Source of the DNA: Olivibacter sp. XZL3
GTDB lineage: Bacteria; Bacteroidota; Bacteroidia; Sphingobacteriales; Sphingobacteriaceae
DNA length: 64,000 nt
Reading direction: 5' to 3'
NCBI RefSeq assembly: GCF_004368405.1
Contig: NZ_SBJH01000064.1
Coordinates: 102,831 to 166,830, forward strand
In this document: piece by piece, positions 53,226 through 62,812 of the stretch
Position numbering within the stretch: the first letter of the stretch is position 1
Layout of the letters: each line of letters begins with the position of its first letter
Notes under the pieces: model-generated
Told to the model about the DNA's origin: nothing
Databases searched by the model: none
The model's input: the letters and a program-made list of their open reading frames with translations, nothing else
Translations under genes and position numbers: made by a program

Positions 53226-54314
53226 CTATAGCGTTTTTTCGAGAAAATCGGCCAATTTTTGACCCCTCAGATTTTTAGCGATGATAACTCCTTCGGGATT
53301 TAACAGAAACGAAGCCGGAATACTCGACACCTTATACAATTCAGCAGCCTTGCTGTTCCAGGCCTGTAAATCCGACACATGTGTCCAAGTCAAATGGTCA
53401 TCTTTTATGGCCTTCAACCACGCCGCCTGATTATTATCTAAAGACACTCCTAATATCGTAAAATTCTGATCTTTATACGCATTGTATTGTGCTACAATGT
53501 TAGGATTTTCCTCTCTGCAAGGAACACACCAGGACGCCCAGAAGTCGACCAGCGTATATTTACCCCTGAAATCAGACAATTTCACCGTTTTGCCGGTTTG
53601 ATCCATCAACTCAAAGTCGGGGGCCTTCTGGCCTACGGTCAATGGCTTCAGTTCAGCCATGTGTGTAACAAAGTCTCTCACGGCCGTGTTTTTGGGAAAT
53701 TTATCCTTTATAGCGTTTGCATAGGCGATCATTTCAGTTTCATACTCCGAAGGATCCAGCGAATTGATGGCATAGAATCCCGCCAAATTATCTGTGTTTC
53801 GTTTTGAAAAGGCTAGCACCTCCTGCGAGAATTCGTCCAGATTCTTCTTATATTTCACAAACAGCTCATCCCTAATCTCTTTCTCTTTCGACGGCTCCTT
53901 CTTTAACCGCATTTGGAATTCGCCCTCAATTTCTCTGGAAATCGCCGAATAGCGTGCGTTGATCTCGCTGAACTCTTTGATTTTGTTGGAAATCTCTGAT
54001 CCTGCTACCTCATAATTTCCGCTCGGATCTTTAATATTCGCTTTAAAGTTGACCTCCTCTCCGTTAGACAGCACAAAAAAGTAATTGTTATCACCCACTT
54101 TCAAATTGTAAAACTGCGCTACAGGCGCTGTTCTTCGAAACCTGAATTTATTGTCGTCATTTAAGAAAGCGGAATCTACAATTTCTCCTCCTTCGTATAA
54201 AAACACCTTTTTGACTTCATCGTTGTTGATTAGCTCCCCATTCAACACAAACTGGTCTTTGTTACTACATGCAGCCATCGCCAAAAGGCTTAAGGCCCAT
54301 AATATCTTTTTCAT
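53226..54314 (-). CDS. TlpA-like thiol-disulfide oxidoreductase lipoprotein with N-terminal DUF4369
   Basis: The frame opens with TTG at 54320; the ATG at 54314 gives 362 residues with a lipoprotein signal (LLAMAACSNK, lipid Cys16). Residues 20-110 form a DUF4369 beta domain, 110-220 are helical, and 225-362 are a thioredoxin fold with WCVPC (Cys263 and Cys266) in DFWASWCVPCREENPN and the cis-Pro in VSSIPASFLL. It likely reduces disulfides in the periplasm, e.g. for cytochrome c maturation or repair. It starts 28 bases after alaS on the same strand. Confidence 0.92.
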   Translation of the reverse strand: MKKILWALSLLAMAACSNKDQFVLNGELINNDEVKKVFLYEGGEIVDSAFLNDDNKFRFRRTAPVAQFYNLKVGDNNYFFVLSNGEEVNFKANIKDPSGNYEVAGSEISNKIKEFSEINARYSAISREIEGEFQMRLKKEPSKEKEIRDELFVKYKKNLDEFSQEVLAFSKRNTDNLAGFYAINSLDPSEYETEMIAYANAIKDKFPKNTAVRDFVTHMAELKPLTVGQKAPDFELMDQTGKTVKLSDFRGKYTLVDFWASWCVPCREENPNIVAQYNAYKDQNFTILGVSLDNNQAAWLKAIKDDHLTWTHVSDLQAWNSKAAELYKVSSIPASFLLNPEGVIIAKNLRGQKLADFLEKTL

Positions 54315-54342
54315 CCGCAAATACTTAGTTCAAATTCAATTA

Positions 54343-56958
54343 TTAAACAACAAAGGATTTCGCCTTTTCAATAGCCGCAGCTAAACCGGACGAGTCCTTC
54401 CCGCCTGCCGTAGCATAAAATGGCTGACCGCCGCCGCCGCCTTTTATTTCCTTTGCCAACTCTCTAACAATCTTACCCGCGTCCATACCTTGGCTTACTA
54501 AATCATCAGACAACATAACCGTTAAACCTGGCTTGCCCTCTAGGTCGACCGCCAGCACGAGGAACAGCTTATCACCCACCGCCTTCTTAATAGAGAAGGC
54601 CAAGGTTTTAACAGCTTCCGCACTTGGTAACTCCACCAGTTCTCCGATAAAGCGAATTCCATTGATCTCCACGGCCTTTTCAACGAATACCTGTTTTAGG
54701 TTTTGAGCTTTCTCCGATAACGATTTTTCTACTTCCTTTTTTAATTTGCCGTTTTCTTGTATCAGGTTGGAAATAGCTGCACCCAAATCTTTTGGATTTT
54801 TCAGTAATTCTTTTAATTCGTTGACCAGCTTTCCTTGCTGCTCGACGAATTCTTCTGCGCGCTTACCGGTTATGGCTTCGATACGTCGCACGCCGGCGGC
54901 CACAGCACTTTCGCTGCGTATTTTAAAAAAACCGATGTTTCCGGTGCGCTGTGCGTGGGTTCCTCCGCATAATTCTTTTGAAAAACTTTCGTCAAACACG
55001 ATCACTCTCACAAAATCACCATATTTCTCACCGAACAAAGCAGTAACGCCCATAGCAAGGGCATCGTTATAAGGCACGTCTCTTCGCTCGTCTAAAGCGA
55101 TATTCTCCCTAATCTTTGCATTGACAATTTGCTCAATCTGTAGCAACTCCTCATCGGATACTTTTGCAAAATGAGAAAAATCGAAACGGAGTATTTCGTC
55201 ATTCACCAAAGATCCCTTTTGATTCACGTGTTCGCCCAACACCTGTTTGAGCGCAGCGTGCAACAAATGAGTTGCAGAATGATTAGCTTGAATCTCCTGA
55301 CGTCGTCTACTATCCACTTTTGCGTGAAAAGCGCCGTCCAACTGAGCAGGAAGTTCGTTGGCAAAATGGATAATCAATCCATTTTCCTTTTTCGTATCGA
55401 CAATTTGAATCACCTCATTGGATGTTTCGTTTGTTAAGGTACCTATGTCACCTACCTGTCCACCTCCTTCCGCATAAAACGGTGTTTGCGATAAAACTAA
55501 CTGGTATTGAGTCTTGCCTTTACTAGAAACTTTACGGTATTTAAGTATTTTCGCTTCTATTTCCAACGTATCGTAGCCCACGAAAGCAGTTTCACCGTCG
55601 TTATTTAAAGAAATCCAATCGCCCGCATCGATCGTTGTAGCAGCTCTTGAGCGTTCTTTCTGTTTATTCAAGGCGCTTTCAAAGCCCTCCATGTCCACTC
55701 GCCACCCTTTCTCACGCGCCATCAAGCTAGTTAAATCAATGGGAAAGCCATAGGTATCGTACAGCTCAAAGGCAAAATCTCCATTAACCAAATGCTGATC
55801 TGTCTGATAACCTTCGAAGCGTTGAATTCCGGCAACCAGCGTTCGTAAAAACGACACTTCTTCTTCAAGGACAACCTTTTGCACAAAATCCTGCTGTTTG
55901 TAAAGTTCGTCAAAAACGCCTTTAAATTGCTGAGCTAACGACGGCACCAAGGTGTTTAAAAACGGTTCTTTGAAATTCAGGAAGGTATAGGCATAACGAA
56001 CCGCTCTGCGAAGAATCCTTCTGATAACATAACCTGCCTTGTTATTCGATGGCAATTGCCCATCCGCAATAGCGAAAGAGATCGCACGGATATGGTCCGC
56101 CATTACGCGCATCGCGATGTCCTGCTGTTCATTTTCGCCGTATTGTACCTTTGCAGCTGCAGCTATTTTTTGTATGAGCGGTTGAAAAACATCGGTATCG
56201 TAATTGGAGGTCTTGCCCTGTAATACGCGCACCAAGCGTTCGAATCCCATTCCCGTATCGACATGCTTTGCAGGGAGAGGCTGCAGGGAACCGTCTTTCA
56301 AACGGTTGAATTGCATAAATACATTGTTCCAAATTTCAATAACCTGAGGATGGTCGGCATTCACCAAACTGCTCCCGTCAACAGCTTTCCGTTCTTCGTC
56401 GCTTCTGCAATCGATATGTATTTCAGAGCAGGGGCCACAAGGTCCGGTTTCACCCATCTCCCAGAAATTATCTTTTTTATTTCCTTTCAGGATTCGTGCA
56501 GGATCAATATGCTCCTTCCAGTAATTATAAGCCTCCGCGTCTTCGGGTAGGCCTTCGCTATTGTCACCTTCAAATACGGTAACATATAATCTATCCGCAT
56601 CGATCCTATAGACATCAGTCAGGAGTTCCCAACTCCAGGCTATTGCTTCTTTCTTGAAATAATCGCCAAAACTCCAATTCCCCAACATTTCAAACATGGT
56701 GTGGTGATAGGTATCGATACCTACCTCTTCCAAATCATTATGTTTACCTGAAACACGTAGGCACCGTTGCGTGTCTACCACTCTTGTGTGTTTAATAGGC
56801 GCTTCGCCCAAGAAAAGTTCTTTAAACTGATTCATCCCTGCGTTGGTAAACATGAGGGTTGGATCATTCTTTACTATTATCGGTGCAGAAGGTACGATTT
56901 CATGGCCCTTACTTTTAAAAAAGTCTAAAAATGCTTGTCTTATTTCTCTACTAGTCAT
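54343..56958 (-). CDS. alaS: Alanine--tRNA ligase
   Basis: The 871-residue protein is full length. The catalytic domain begins MTSREIRQAFLDFFKSKGHE, with PTLMFTNAGMNQFKELFLG and HHTMFEMLGNWSFGDYFK. The editing domain has the zinc motifs NHSATHLLHAAL and CGGTHAQRTGNIG. The C-terminal oligomerisation domain ends with the Gly-rich KGGGGGQPFYATAGG. It charges tRNA-Ala and clears mischarged Ser or Gly. A -7 box lies upstream and the TlpA-like gene follows closely. Confidence 0.98.
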   Translation of the reverse strand: MTSREIRQAFLDFFKSKGHEIVPSAPIIVKNDPTLMFTNAGMNQFKELFLGEAPIKHTRVVDTQRCLRVSGKHNDLEEVGIDTYHHTMFEMLGNWSFGDYFKKEAIAWSWELLTDVYRIDADRLYVTVFEGDNSEGLPEDAEAYNYWKEHIDPARILKGNKKDNFWEMGETGPCGPCSEIHIDCRSDEERKAVDGSSLVNADHPQVIEIWNNVFMQFNRLKDGSLQPLPAKHVDTGMGFERLVRVLQGKTSNYDTDVFQPLIQKIAAAAKVQYGENEQQDIAMRVMADHIRAISFAIADGQLPSNNKAGYVIRRILRRAVRYAYTFLNFKEPFLNTLVPSLAQQFKGVFDELYKQQDFVQKVVLEEEVSFLRTLVAGIQRFEGYQTDQHLVNGDFAFELYDTYGFPIDLTSLMAREKGWRVDMEGFESALNKQKERSRAATTIDAGDWISLNNDGETAFVGYDTLEIEAKILKYRKVSSKGKTQYQLVLSQTPFYAEGGGQVGDIGTLTNETSNEVIQIVDTKKENGLIIHFANELPAQLDGAFHAKVDSRRRQEIQANHSATHLLHAALKQVLGEHVNQKGSLVNDEILRFDFSHFAKVSDEELLQIEQIVNAKIRENIALDERRDVPYNDALAMGVTALFGEKYGDFVRVIVFDESFSKELCGGTHAQRTGNIGFFKIRSESAVAAGVRRIEAITGKRAEEFVEQQGKLVNELKELLKNPKDLGAAISNLIQENGKLKKEVEKSLSEKAQNLKQVFVEKAVEINGIRFIGELVELPSAEAVKTLAFSIKKAVGDKLFLVLAVDLEGKPGLTVMLSDDLVSQGMDAGKIVRELAKEIKGGGGGQPFYATAGGKDSSGLAAAIEKAKSFVV

Positions 56959-57004
56959 TCACTAGAATAATTAAATATGTTCCAACGGCTATATTAAAGA
57001 TGCA

Positions 57005-57012
57005 CAAAGTTA
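57005..57012 (-). promoter_or_regulatory. -7 box of alaS
   Basis: The minus strand reads TAACTTTG, a full match to TAnnTTTG, 46 bases before the alaS ATG. The nearest -33 TTG is slightly far (26 bases). Confidence 0.45.
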
Positions 57013-57052
57013 CGCTATTTTAGCGTTGTTAGCTAACACAATTGATCTTATT

Positions 57053-57096
57053 AAAAAAGCTGTCCAAAAACAAATTACCTGTGTTTGGACAGCTTT
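57053..57096 (-). terminator. Terminator of the M20 dipeptidase gene
   Basis: AAAGCTGTCCAAA (57056-57068) and TTTGGACAGCTTT (57084-57096) form a 13-base stem with a 15-base loop. On the minus strand a T run follows at 57058-57053. It lies 25 bases after the stop codon. Confidence 0.88.
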
Positions 57097-57120
57097 ATCT
57101 GTAAAAAGTCTATATATGGA

Positions 57121-58491
57121 CTATTTACTTAAGCTTGCAAAATGTTTATGAAAAAGGGGGATTGTTTCGATGCCTTTGAAATAATTAGCGATATCGAACT
57201 TTTCGTTCGGCGAATGCAAATTATCGCTATCTAAGCCAAAACCCATCAACACCGTTTTTAAACCCAATTCTTTTTCGAATAAAGCCACAATAGGGATACT
57301 TCCCCCGCCTCTACATGGGATCGGCGCCTTTCCGAAAGACTCTTCAATCGCTTTCTCCGCCGCCTGATAGGCTACACTATCTGTAGGTGTTACCGCCGGT
57401 TCGCCGCCATGATGGGGGGTCACTTTTACTTTTACATATTTTGGCGCTATGTTTTCGAAATGTTGCTGAAATAATTTCGTAATGACGGCCGATTGCTGGT
57501 TGGGTACCAACCGCATTGAAATCTTTGCTGAAGCCTTTGCCGGAAGAACCGTTTTGGCACCTTCTCCTATATAGCCGCCCCAAATCCCGTTCACTTCTAA
57601 GGTAGGACGAATTCCGGTGCGTTCAATCGTTGTATAGCCTTTTTCTCCCCACAACTCATCAACACCAAGGTCAGCTTTGTAGTCGTTTTCATCGAAGGGT
57701 GCCTGATTCAACGCCTTCCTTTCTTCCTCACTTAATTCCAGTACATCATCGTAAAAACCTGGAATGGTAACATGGTTATTCTCATCGTGAAGCGAGGCGA
57801 TCATTTTTGCCAGTATGGTAGCAGGGTTTGCTACCGCTCCTCCGTACACCCCAGAATGAAGGTCTCTGTTGGGACCTACCACTTCTACTTCTAAATACGA
57901 AAGCCCTCTTAAACCGGTTTCAAGCGACGGATTTTCCAAACTGATCATGGCCGTATCGGAAATCAACACCACATCAGCTGCCAGTTTCTCTTTATTTGCT
58001 CTGACGAAGAGGTCTAAGTTCTCAGAACCCACTTCCTCTTCACCTTCAATCATGAATTTAATATTACATGGCAGGCTTTCGGTTTGTTGCATCACTTCAA
58101 AGGCTTTTACATGCATATACATTTGCCCTTTGTCATCACAGGCTCCACGGGCAAAGATCTTCCCATCGCGCACAGTAGGTTCGAATGGAGGTGTATTCCA
58201 TAATTCGAGTGGTTCTGGAGGTTGTACATCATAGTGGCCATATACCAGTACCGTAGGTTTAGTGGCGTCAATAATCTTTTCCCCATATACAATCGGATTG
58301 CCTGCAGTAGGACAAACTTCCACATTATCTGCACCTGCGGCCTTTAATTTTTCAGCAATATAATCTGCCGCGTTCAATACATCATTTTTATATTTCGAAT
58401 CGGCACTAACGGAAGGAAAACGAAGCAATTCAAACAATTCATCCAAAAATCTTTGCTTATTTGCTTCAATATAGTCTTTAATGTGTGACAT
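57121..58491 (-). CDS. M20-family dipeptidase
   Basis: The 456-residue protein has the two-zinc M20 motifs: VYGHYDVQPPEP near 83-94 (first His and Asp), GACDDKGQMYMH (bridging Asp), and MIEGEEEVGSENL (general base and ligand Glu). The dimerisation lid (about 200-320) contains DLHSGVYGGAVANPA and the last ligand His occurs in NLHSPNEKF. The family (carnosinase/PepV-like) cleaves dipeptides in the cytoplasm. There is no signal peptide. It has its own promoter and terminator. Confidence 0.94.
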   Translation of the reverse strand: MSHIKDYIEANKQRFLDELFELLRFPSVSADSKYKNDVLNAADYIAEKLKAAGADNVEVCPTAGNPIVYGEKIIDATKPTVLVYGHYDVQPPEPLELWNTPPFEPTVRDGKIFARGACDDKGQMYMHVKAFEVMQQTESLPCNIKFMIEGEEEVGSENLDLFVRANKEKLAADVVLISDTAMISLENPSLETGLRGLSYLEVEVVGPNRDLHSGVYGGAVANPATILAKMIASLHDENNHVTIPGFYDDVLELSEEERKALNQAPFDENDYKADLGVDELWGEKGYTTIERTGIRPTLEVNGIWGGYIGEGAKTVLPAKASAKISMRLVPNQQSAVITKLFQQHFENIAPKYVKVKVTPHHGGEPAVTPTDSVAYQAAEKAIEESFGKAPIPCRGGGSIPIVALFEKELGLKTVLMGFGLDSDNLHSPNEKFDIANYFKGIETIPLFHKHFASLSK

Positions 58492-58509
58492 AACTTATCG
58501 TGTTTGTTG

Positions 58510-58539
58510 CAAACCTACATAAAATCGATTAAAATCCAA
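58510..58539 (-). promoter_or_regulatory. Promoter of the M20 dipeptidase gene
   Basis: On the minus strand TTG (58539-58537), 19 bases, then TAGGTTTG (58517-58510), a full consensus match 18 bases before the ATG. Confidence 0.65.
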
Positions 58540-58831
58540 TCTTATTTAGGGATCCGATATCTTGCCTTACGTGCATCCATACTGTGTCCACACTGTAAAA
58601 GTACATGAAAACAGAAAGGGACAGCGAACGCATACTAAACGACAGGCGCACTTGAGGTGGAGATAACGTGGACTTGACCCGGAGTTCACATGGGCTTAAG
58701 TCAGAACCAGAAGCTATTGAGATTTGATGCTTATGAAAGGTAATACAAATCTAGACATAATGTATCGTATACGTAAAATTACGGAAAGGATTTACAGTAA
58801 AAATATTTTATAATCTCTAGGGGCTTTTAAC

Positions 58832-58839
58832 TAAGTTTG
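58832..58839 (+). promoter_or_regulatory. -7 box of the MFS gene
   Basis: TAAGTTTG matches TAnnTTTG, 76 bases before the ATG at 58916. The -33 region is only T-rich. Confidence 0.45.
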
Positions 58840-58915
58840 CCTCAGCGCTTCTCTATCTAAGGGTTTTATCAAATTCTTAAACGCTCTTTTTCAGAACATA
58901 TTTTATTAACAGAAC

Positions 58916-60133
58916 ATGAATCGCTTTTTGCAAATTTATTTAGATTCTTATCGGGGCTTATCTCGCCCTGCTTGGATGTTAGCGCTTGTTATGTTCATTA
59001 ATAGAAGTGGGGCCATGGTGCTCCCCTTCTTAGGCGTTTATATAACCAACAAACTTAACTATTCCATTGAACATGCAGGAATTATTTTAAGTTGCTTTGG
59101 CATCGGAGCAGTTAGCGGTTCGTGGCTTGGCGGATGGTTGACAGATCGTTTCGGACATTTTAAAATACAAGCGGGAAGCCTATTCCTAACAGCTCCCCTC
59201 TTTTTTATTTTGCCACTATTGCAATCCATGGAGTCACTTGCTTTTGGTATATTTTCCCTAAGCCTTATCTCGGAGACCTTCCGACCGGCCAACTCAGTTT
59301 CTATCGCTCATTATGCAAAACCTGAAAATATAACGAAAGCCTTCTCTTTAAACCGAATGGCTATTAATTTAGGTTTTTCAATAGGTCCCGCATTAGGCGG
59401 TTTCTTAGCCTCAGTTTCTTATGATCTTTTGTTTTATGGGAATGGTATCACCTGTTTATTAGCCGGTATCCTTTTTTTCTTTTATTTTAAGAATCAGAAA
59501 GGGCATCAGAAGGAAAAAGGAGATCGTAGTGCGGATGTCCTTTCCAAACGTTCGCCTTATAAAGACCTCCCTTTTCTATTATTTAGTTTTTTATGTGCAG
59601 TGTATGCAATCTGCTTCTTTCAACTATTAAACACCCTGCCTTTATTCTATCGGTCTGTTTATCAATTGAGCGAGTCGCAAATCGGACGAATTCTCGCTTT
59701 TAGTGGTATCGTAGTTTTTTCCTTGGAGATGCTTGTAGTTCATCTCGCTGAAAAAAAACTCTCGAACGCAATAGCGATCATATTGGGTACACTTTTATGT
59801 GGTTTGTCCTATGCGCTTCTAAATCATCATGCCAGTCAATGGATATTGTATTTTTCCATCTTCATTCTCTGCTTATCTGAAATTTTAGCCATTCCTTTTA
59901 TGGCCACTGTTACTATTAACCGGAGTGGCAAATATAGCCAAGGGGCTTACATGGGCTTAAACGCTCTTGCATTTTCAATTGCACATATCGCATCTCCCTA
60001 CATCGGAACACATGTTGCTGCCACATATGGTTTTACCATTTTATGGTGGGGAACTGGGATCATTACCACCATGACAACCCTAGGCTTTATGGCTGTATTC
60101 AGATTCATGAAGCGGAGAAAAGACGCTCCATGA
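58916..60133 (+). CDS. MFS transporter
   Basis: The 405-residue protein has 12 predicted membrane segments with a cytoplasmic loop near 195-215 (KNQKGHQKEKGD). The motif GSWLGGWLTDRFGHFK near 67-82 is the MFS motif A (GxxxDRxGxR/K). GFSIGPALGGFLAS near 150 matches motif C of drug/H+ antiporters. It probably exports a drug-like or metabolite substrate. Its stop lies 11 bases from the end of trpA on the other strand. Confidence 0.9.
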   Translation: MNRFLQIYLDSYRGLSRPAWMLALVMFINRSGAMVLPFLGVYITNKLNYSIEHAGIILSCFGIGAVSGSWLGGWLTDRFGHFKIQAGSLFLTAPLFFILPLLQSMESLAFGIFSLSLISETFRPANSVSIAHYAKPENITKAFSLNRMAINLGFSIGPALGGFLASVSYDLLFYGNGITCLLAGILFFFYFKNQKGHQKEKGDRSADVLSKRSPYKDLPFLLFSFLCAVYAICFFQLLNTLPLFYRSVYQLSESQIGRILAFSGIVVFSLEMLVVHLAEKKLSNAIAIILGTLLCGLSYALLNHHASQWILYFSIFILCLSEILAIPFMATVTINRSGKYSQGAYMGLNALAFSIAHIASPYIGTHVAATYGFTILWWGTGIITTMTTLGFMAVFRFMKRRKDAP

Positions 60134-60144
60134 ACGAAATAATA

Positions 60145-60930
60145 TTATACGGCCACACTTCCCTTTATACGTTCGACAAAGGAAGGAATTTGTTCCAAAT
60201 AATCTTCCTGATCAAGCAGGCGAACAAAAGCACTGCCTACAATAGCCGCATCGGCATATGTTAATGCATGATCAAAACTAGCTTGATCGGCAATGCCGAA
60301 GCCAACCACTAGTGGGTTATGCAAGTTCAACGCTTTGATCCTTTCAAAATAGGCTGTCGTCTGCTCAGAAACAGTTAAGTTCTTACCTGTCGTAGCAAAG
60401 GAAGAAACCATATAAATAAAGCCCGTACTCAATTCGTCTATTTTCCGGATACGCGCTTCTGAAGTCTGCGGTGTAATCAAAAATATGTTACTGATGTTGT
60501 ATTTTCTAAAAACGTCCTGATAAAGCTCTTCATACTCGTACATCGGTAAGTCGGGAACGATCACCCCATCGACTCCCACCTCGGCACAAGATTTACAAAA
60601 CCGTTCTACGCCATACTGCAGCATTGGATTCACGTAGCCCATTAACAAAACAGGTATCTGCACATGCTGCCGCAATTCCTTTAGCTGTTGGAACAAAAGA
60701 TCAAGTGACATGCCGTTTTTTAACGCTTCCTCGGAGCTATGTTGAATGACCGGCCCATCCGCCACAGGATCTGAATAAGGAAATCCTATTTCTAAAAAAT
60801 CGACGCCTGCCGTTTCCAGTGTTTTAGCTAGTTCGATGGTACTGTCTATACGAGGATACCCAGCGGTAAAATATATAGAAAGCATTTTTTTACCAGCCTT
60901 ATTATTAAACAGTTGCTTAATTCTATTCAT
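60145..60930 (-). CDS. trpA: Tryptophan synthase alpha subunit
   Basis: The 261-residue protein has the TrpA catalytic stretch FLEIGFPYSDPVADGPVIQ near 46-64, with both the catalytic Glu and Asp, followed by GYVNPMLQYG, DGVIVPDLP and VGFGIADQASF. It splits indole-3-glycerol phosphate into indole and glyceraldehyde 3-phosphate and feeds indole through a tunnel to TrpB. It starts 26 bases after trpB as the last gene of the operon. Confidence 0.97.
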   Translation of the reverse strand: MNRIKQLFNNKAGKKMLSIYFTAGYPRIDSTIELAKTLETAGVDFLEIGFPYSDPVADGPVIQHSSEEALKNGMSLDLLFQQLKELRQHVQIPVLLMGYVNPMLQYGVERFCKSCAEVGVDGVIVPDLPMYEYEELYQDVFRKYNISNIFLITPQTSEARIRKIDELSTGFIYMVSSFATTGKNLTVSEQTTAYFERIKALNLHNPLVVGFGIADQASFDHALTYADAAIVGSAFVRLLDQEDYLEQIPSFVERIKGSVAV

Positions 60931-60956
60931 TGTGGTATTTCTGAGCTCACGCTGTA

Positions 60957-62141
60957 TTAAAAATTGAAATATTTCATATAATTATCCAAGTCCTTGTCGC
61001 CTCGCCCCGACAGGCACACGACTACATTATCAGAAGGCTTGAAGGACATCTTTTCTAATTGGGCCAAGGCGTGGGCACTTTCTACGGCAGGAATAATTCC
61101 TTCCATGCGTGTTAATAAGAGTCCGGCCTGCATGGCTTCGTCGTCTGTTATGCTGACGTATTTCGCCCTCCCTATTTTATGTAAAAAGGCGTGCTGAGGC
61201 CCAATACCAGGATAATCTAAGCCGGCAGAAATAGAATATGGCTCTATTACCTGTCCATCCGTTGTTTGCATCAAAATGGTGCGACTGCCGTGTAAAACCC
61301 CTTCCTGGCCAAGCACGGAAGTCGCCGCTGAATGACCGCTATCGACGCCTTTGCCGGCAGCTTCAGCAGCAATCAACTGAACCGCTTCATCGTCTAAAAA
61401 GTGATAGAACATCCCGATTGCATTGCTTCCGCCACCAACACATGCAATGGCATAATCAGGGGTTTCGCGTCCGGTTTTCTCCAAAAGCTGCTTACGCGTT
61501 TCAGCAGAGATAACCGATTGGAACCTGGCCACCATATCAGGATAAGGATGAGGACCTACGACGGAGCCGATGATATAATGAGTGTCCACCGGGTTATTAA
61601 TCCAATCACGCATGGCCTCGTTGGTAGCATCCTTCAAAGTTTTACTTCCAGAGCTAGCGGGGCGCACTTCAGCACCCATCATTTTCATTCGGGCAACGTT
61701 TGGCGCCTGTCTTTGTATATCGATTTCACCCATATAAACCACACATTTTATTCCCATTAAAGCGCACACAGTGGCGGTTGCGACTCCATGTTGGCCGGCG
61801 CCGGTTTCCGCTATGATGCGTTTCTTTCCCAGGCGTTTAGCCAACAAAATCTGACCAATGGTATTATTTACTTTATGGGCACCTGTATGGTTCAAGTCTT
61901 CCCGCTTTAAAAAGATGTTAGCTCCGTATTTCTCGGAAAAGCGTTTGGCCAAATAGAGCGGCGATGGTCTGCCGACATAATCTCTCAATAGCTGTTCGAA
62001 TTCCTTCTTAAAGCTATCTTCATTGATGATTTCCATATAACGCAGCCTTAGCTCCTCTATATTCGGGAACATCATCTCCGGAATATAGGCGCCTCCGAAA
62101 TCCCCATAATATCCTTTCTCATTAACCTGATAATTACTCAT
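60957..62141 (-). CDS. trpB: Tryptophan synthase beta subunit
   Basis: The 394-residue protein has the PLP lysine in [15 protein letters not shown] near 80-94, the Glu in [12 protein letters not shown], and the phosphate loop [11 protein letters not shown]. It is a TrpB1-type enzyme, as expected for one paired with trpA. It condenses indole and serine to tryptophan. trpA follows after 26 bases and trpF precedes it by 55. Confidence 0.98.
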   Translation of the reverse strand: MSNYQVNEKGYYGDFGGAYIPEMMFPNIEELRLRYMEIINEDSFKKEFEQLLRDYVGRPSPLYLAKRFSEKYGANIFLKREDLNHTGAHKVNNTIGQILLAKRLGKKRIIAETGAGQHGVATATVCALMGIKCVVYMGEIDIQRQAPNVARMKMMGAEVRPASSGSKTLKDATNEAMRDWINNPVDTHYIIGSVVGPHPYPDMVARFQSVISAETRKQLLEKTGRETPDYAIACVGGGSNAIGMFYHFLDDEAVQLIAAEAAGKGVDSGHSAATSVLGQEGVLHGSRTILMQTTDGQVIEPYSISAGLDYPGIGPQHAFLHKIGRAKYVSITDDEAMQAGLLLTRMEGIIPAVESAHALAQLEKMSFKPSDNVVVCLSGRGDKDLDNYMKYFNF

Positions 62142-62196
62142 TGTATCTCCAATTTATATCACTTTTATAATGTTTATTAGGCTTGCTCCGTGATGG

Positions 62197-62811
62197 CTAT
62201 CGACAAAAAACCGACTGCAATAACGAAAGATCTTTAAGTCCGGGACTTTTTTCAAATCTTGAATTCACGTCAATTGCATACAAGCGGTGATCGGCCAGAG
62301 ATAAGGCCTCTTCTACATTGTCTGGGCTTAGGCCACCACTTAAAAAAAAGGGTTTATCTAATGTATAATTTTCGAGTAGCGACCAATCAAAACCTTTGCC
62401 TGTGCCTCCATAATTCTCACTTTTTGTATCGAAAAGGAAATAATCAACCAAGGCATCGTAGGCGTCCAGCCGACTCCAGTCAAAGCATTTTGAAACTCCG
62501 AAAGCTTTAATCAAAGAAACCTCTAATTCCTTTAAGGACTCTATGAAGGCCGGACTTTCGTCACCATGCAACTGTATCGCTTGCAAACCATAGCTATCTA
62601 CCGCCGATTTTATGCGGTCGATCGAATCGTTAACAAAAACCCCGACTTTGTTAACCCCTTGTAATGATGTTAAGAACTGTGGCGACAGATCCGCTATATA
62701 TCGTTTTGACTGTTCATAGAATATGAATCCAAGATAATCCGGTTTTAGCAGAACGACTTCTTCGATATTAGCAGGAAACCGCATCCCGCATATTTTCAGT
62801 TTCGGCCGCAT
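62197..62811 (-). CDS. trpF: Phosphoribosylanthranilate isomerase
   Basis: The 204-residue barrel enzyme has the catalytic Cys in LKICGMRFPANI at the start, GFIFYEQSKRY, AIQLHGDES, the catalytic Asp in FDTKSENYGGTGKGFDW and FLSGGLSPDNVEEA. It performs the Amadori rearrangement in tryptophan synthesis. It starts one base after the trpD stop. In many relatives trpC lies between trpD and trpF; here it does not. Confidence 0.95.
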   Translation of the reverse strand: MRPKLKICGMRFPANIEEVVLLKPDYLGFIFYEQSKRYIADLSPQFLTSLQGVNKVGVFVNDSIDRIKSAVDSYGLQAIQLHGDESPAFIESLKELEVSLIKAFGVSKCFDWSRLDAYDALVDYFLFDTKSENYGGTGKGFDWSLLENYTLDKPFFLSGGLSPDNVEEALSLADHRLYAIDVNSRFEKSPGLKDLSLLQSVFCR

Positions 62812-62812
62812 A

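Larger units (their letters stand above)
58492..58915. other. 424-base intergenic region with two promoters
   Basis: This divergent gap separates the M20 gene from the MFS gene. It contains the M20 promoter near 58510-58539 and, on the plus strand, TAAGTTTG at 58832-58839, a full -7 box about 76 bases before the MFS start. No open frame of note, RNA gene or repeat was seen in the remaining 250 bases. Confidence 0.6.

Noticed and set aside
62197..62811. trpC-trpF fusion as an explanation for the missing trpC
   Set aside because: The product has only 204 residues and starts directly with the TrpF catalytic Cys region, leaving no room for a TrpC domain.
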